Assembly (NCBI GenBank): GCA_002426025.1
Contig: DINP01000086.1
Coordinates: 42,237-49,259 of the forward strand
DNA: 7,023 nucleotides
Origin: Bacteroidales bacterium UBA5537
GTDB lineage: Bacteria > Bacteroidota > Bacteroidia > Bacteroidales > Lentimicrobiaceae
Direction of reading: 5' to 3'
The notes under the pieces are model-generated. The model was given only the letters and a program-made list of their open reading frames with translations, ran no database searches and was not told the DNA's origin. Position numbers and translations under genes: made by a program. The stretch's first letter is position 1, and each line of letters starts with the position of its first letter. Positions 6,530 through 7,023 of this stretch are shown here, piece after piece.

Positions 6530-7023
6530 ATGAAATACATCGGAGCCCACGTAAGTGCCTCGGGCGGAGTTGAAAACGCCCCGATAAACGCAGCAGCCAT
6601 AGGTGCAAAAGCATTTGCCTTGTTTACAAAAAATCAACGGCAATGGTTTTCATCTCCGCTTTCGCAGGAAAATATTGATAAATTTAAGGAAAACTGCGCC
6701 AAACATGGCTTTGAGCCCTGGCAGATTTTGCCCCACGACAGCTATCTGATCAATCTTGGCCATCCCGGCAAGGATGAACTGGCCAAATCGCGGGCAGCCT
6801 TCCTCGACGAAATGCAGCGCTGCGAGCAACTGGGAATTCCTCAACTCAATTTCCATCCGGGAAGCCATTTGAAGCAGGTATCGCCGGAAGAAAGCCTTAA
6901 AATTATTGCCGAATCAATCAATATTACACTTGATAAAACCAAAGGAGTTACAGCCGTTATTGAAAATACCGCCGGACAAGGCACCAATCTCGGCCATACT
7001 TTCGAGCAAATCAGTTTTATTAT
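6530..7023 (+). CDS. nfo: Endonuclease IV (AP endonuclease), N-terminal 164 codons; 3' end outside the window
   Basis: From the ATG at 6530 the frame stays open to the window end, giving 164 residues of a protein that is about 280-285 residues in full. The enzyme cleaves DNA 5' to abasic sites and removes blocked 3' ends left by oxidative damage, using a trinuclear zinc site in a TIM barrel. Visible signatures are GAHVSASGG (5-13), FTKNQRQW (32-39), LPHDSYLINLGHP (67-79), LNFHPGSH (106-113) and IENTAGQG (144-151). They contain zinc ligands H69, H109 and E145 at exactly the E. coli Nfo positions; the remaining ligands lie beyond the window. No Shine-Dalgarno motif precedes the ATG, and the heptad repeat ends five bases upstream. 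It is co-directional with katG, 249 bases away, and suits the oxidative-damage theme of the locus, though shared regulation is not shown. Confidence 0.97.
   Translation, partial: MKYIGAHVSASGGVENAPINAAAIGAKAFALFTKNQRQWFSSPLSQENIDKFKENCAKHGFEPWQILPHDSYLINLGHPGKDELAKSRAAFLDEMQRCEQLGIPQLNFHPGSHLKQVSPEESLKIIAESINITLDKTKGVTAVIENTAGQGTNLGHTFEQISFI

Noticed and set aside
1..7023. Mobile elements, tRNA/rRNA genes, toxin-antitoxin or anti-phage modules
   Set aside because: No transposase, terminal inverted repeats with target duplications, tRNA-like folds or defence-family motifs were seen; the window is accounted for by housekeeping and stress genes.

Overview
The window is bacterial and looks like a chromosome segment of a member of the Bacteroidota, probably an anaerobic or microaerophilic Bacteroidales relative. 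The evidence is moderate GC, A-rich start regions with no Shine-Dalgarno motif (dps and katG both begin with AAAACAAATG), a TAnnTTTG-type -7 promoter element ahead of mntH, and the protein types themselves. The assignment is inferred; no 16S or other marker gene is present.

Layout: (1) 1-507, the 3' end of an M16 (insulinase/pitrilysin-like) peptidase gene on the + strand. (2) 557-1825 on the - strand, an Nramp divalent-metal importer (mntH), convergent with the peptidase gene. (3) 1826-2044, a divergent control region with an inverted-repeat operator candidate. (4) 2045-3666 on the + strand, a probable three-gene operon: a PerR-like Fur-family regulator, a Dps ferritin-like protein and a Prx6-type peroxiredoxin, closed by a strong hairpin terminator at 3729-3766. 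(5) 3767-4096, a gene-poor stretch that carries a second copy of the operator candidate. (6) 4097-6280, a full-length catalase-peroxidase (katG). (7) 6281-6529, an AT-rich spacer ending in a heptanucleotide tandem repeat. (8) 6530 to the window end, the first 164 codons of endonuclease IV (nfo).

Taken together, 557-7023 reads as a peroxide-defence locus. Manganese import supplies a metal that does not drive Fenton chemistry. PerR senses H2O2 through a bound metal. Dps stores and oxidises Fe(II). The peroxiredoxin and KatG remove low and high peroxide loads respectively. Endonuclease IV repairs abasic and oxidised DNA ends. The most informative non-coding observation is a 17-base element, TGATT(G/T)AACAATCATTA, present with one mismatch ahead of both perR and katG and overlapping a PerR-box-like 7-1-7 inverted repeat. 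It suggests that the regulator controls itself, its operon and katG. The regulator is also notable: it keeps all five PerR regulatory-metal ligands but has lost most of the structural zinc site.

I do not see an undescribed multi-gene system here. The unusual points are the regulator's missing zinc cysteines, the shared operator, the heptad repeat against the nfo start, and some coding-like open frames without starts before katG.
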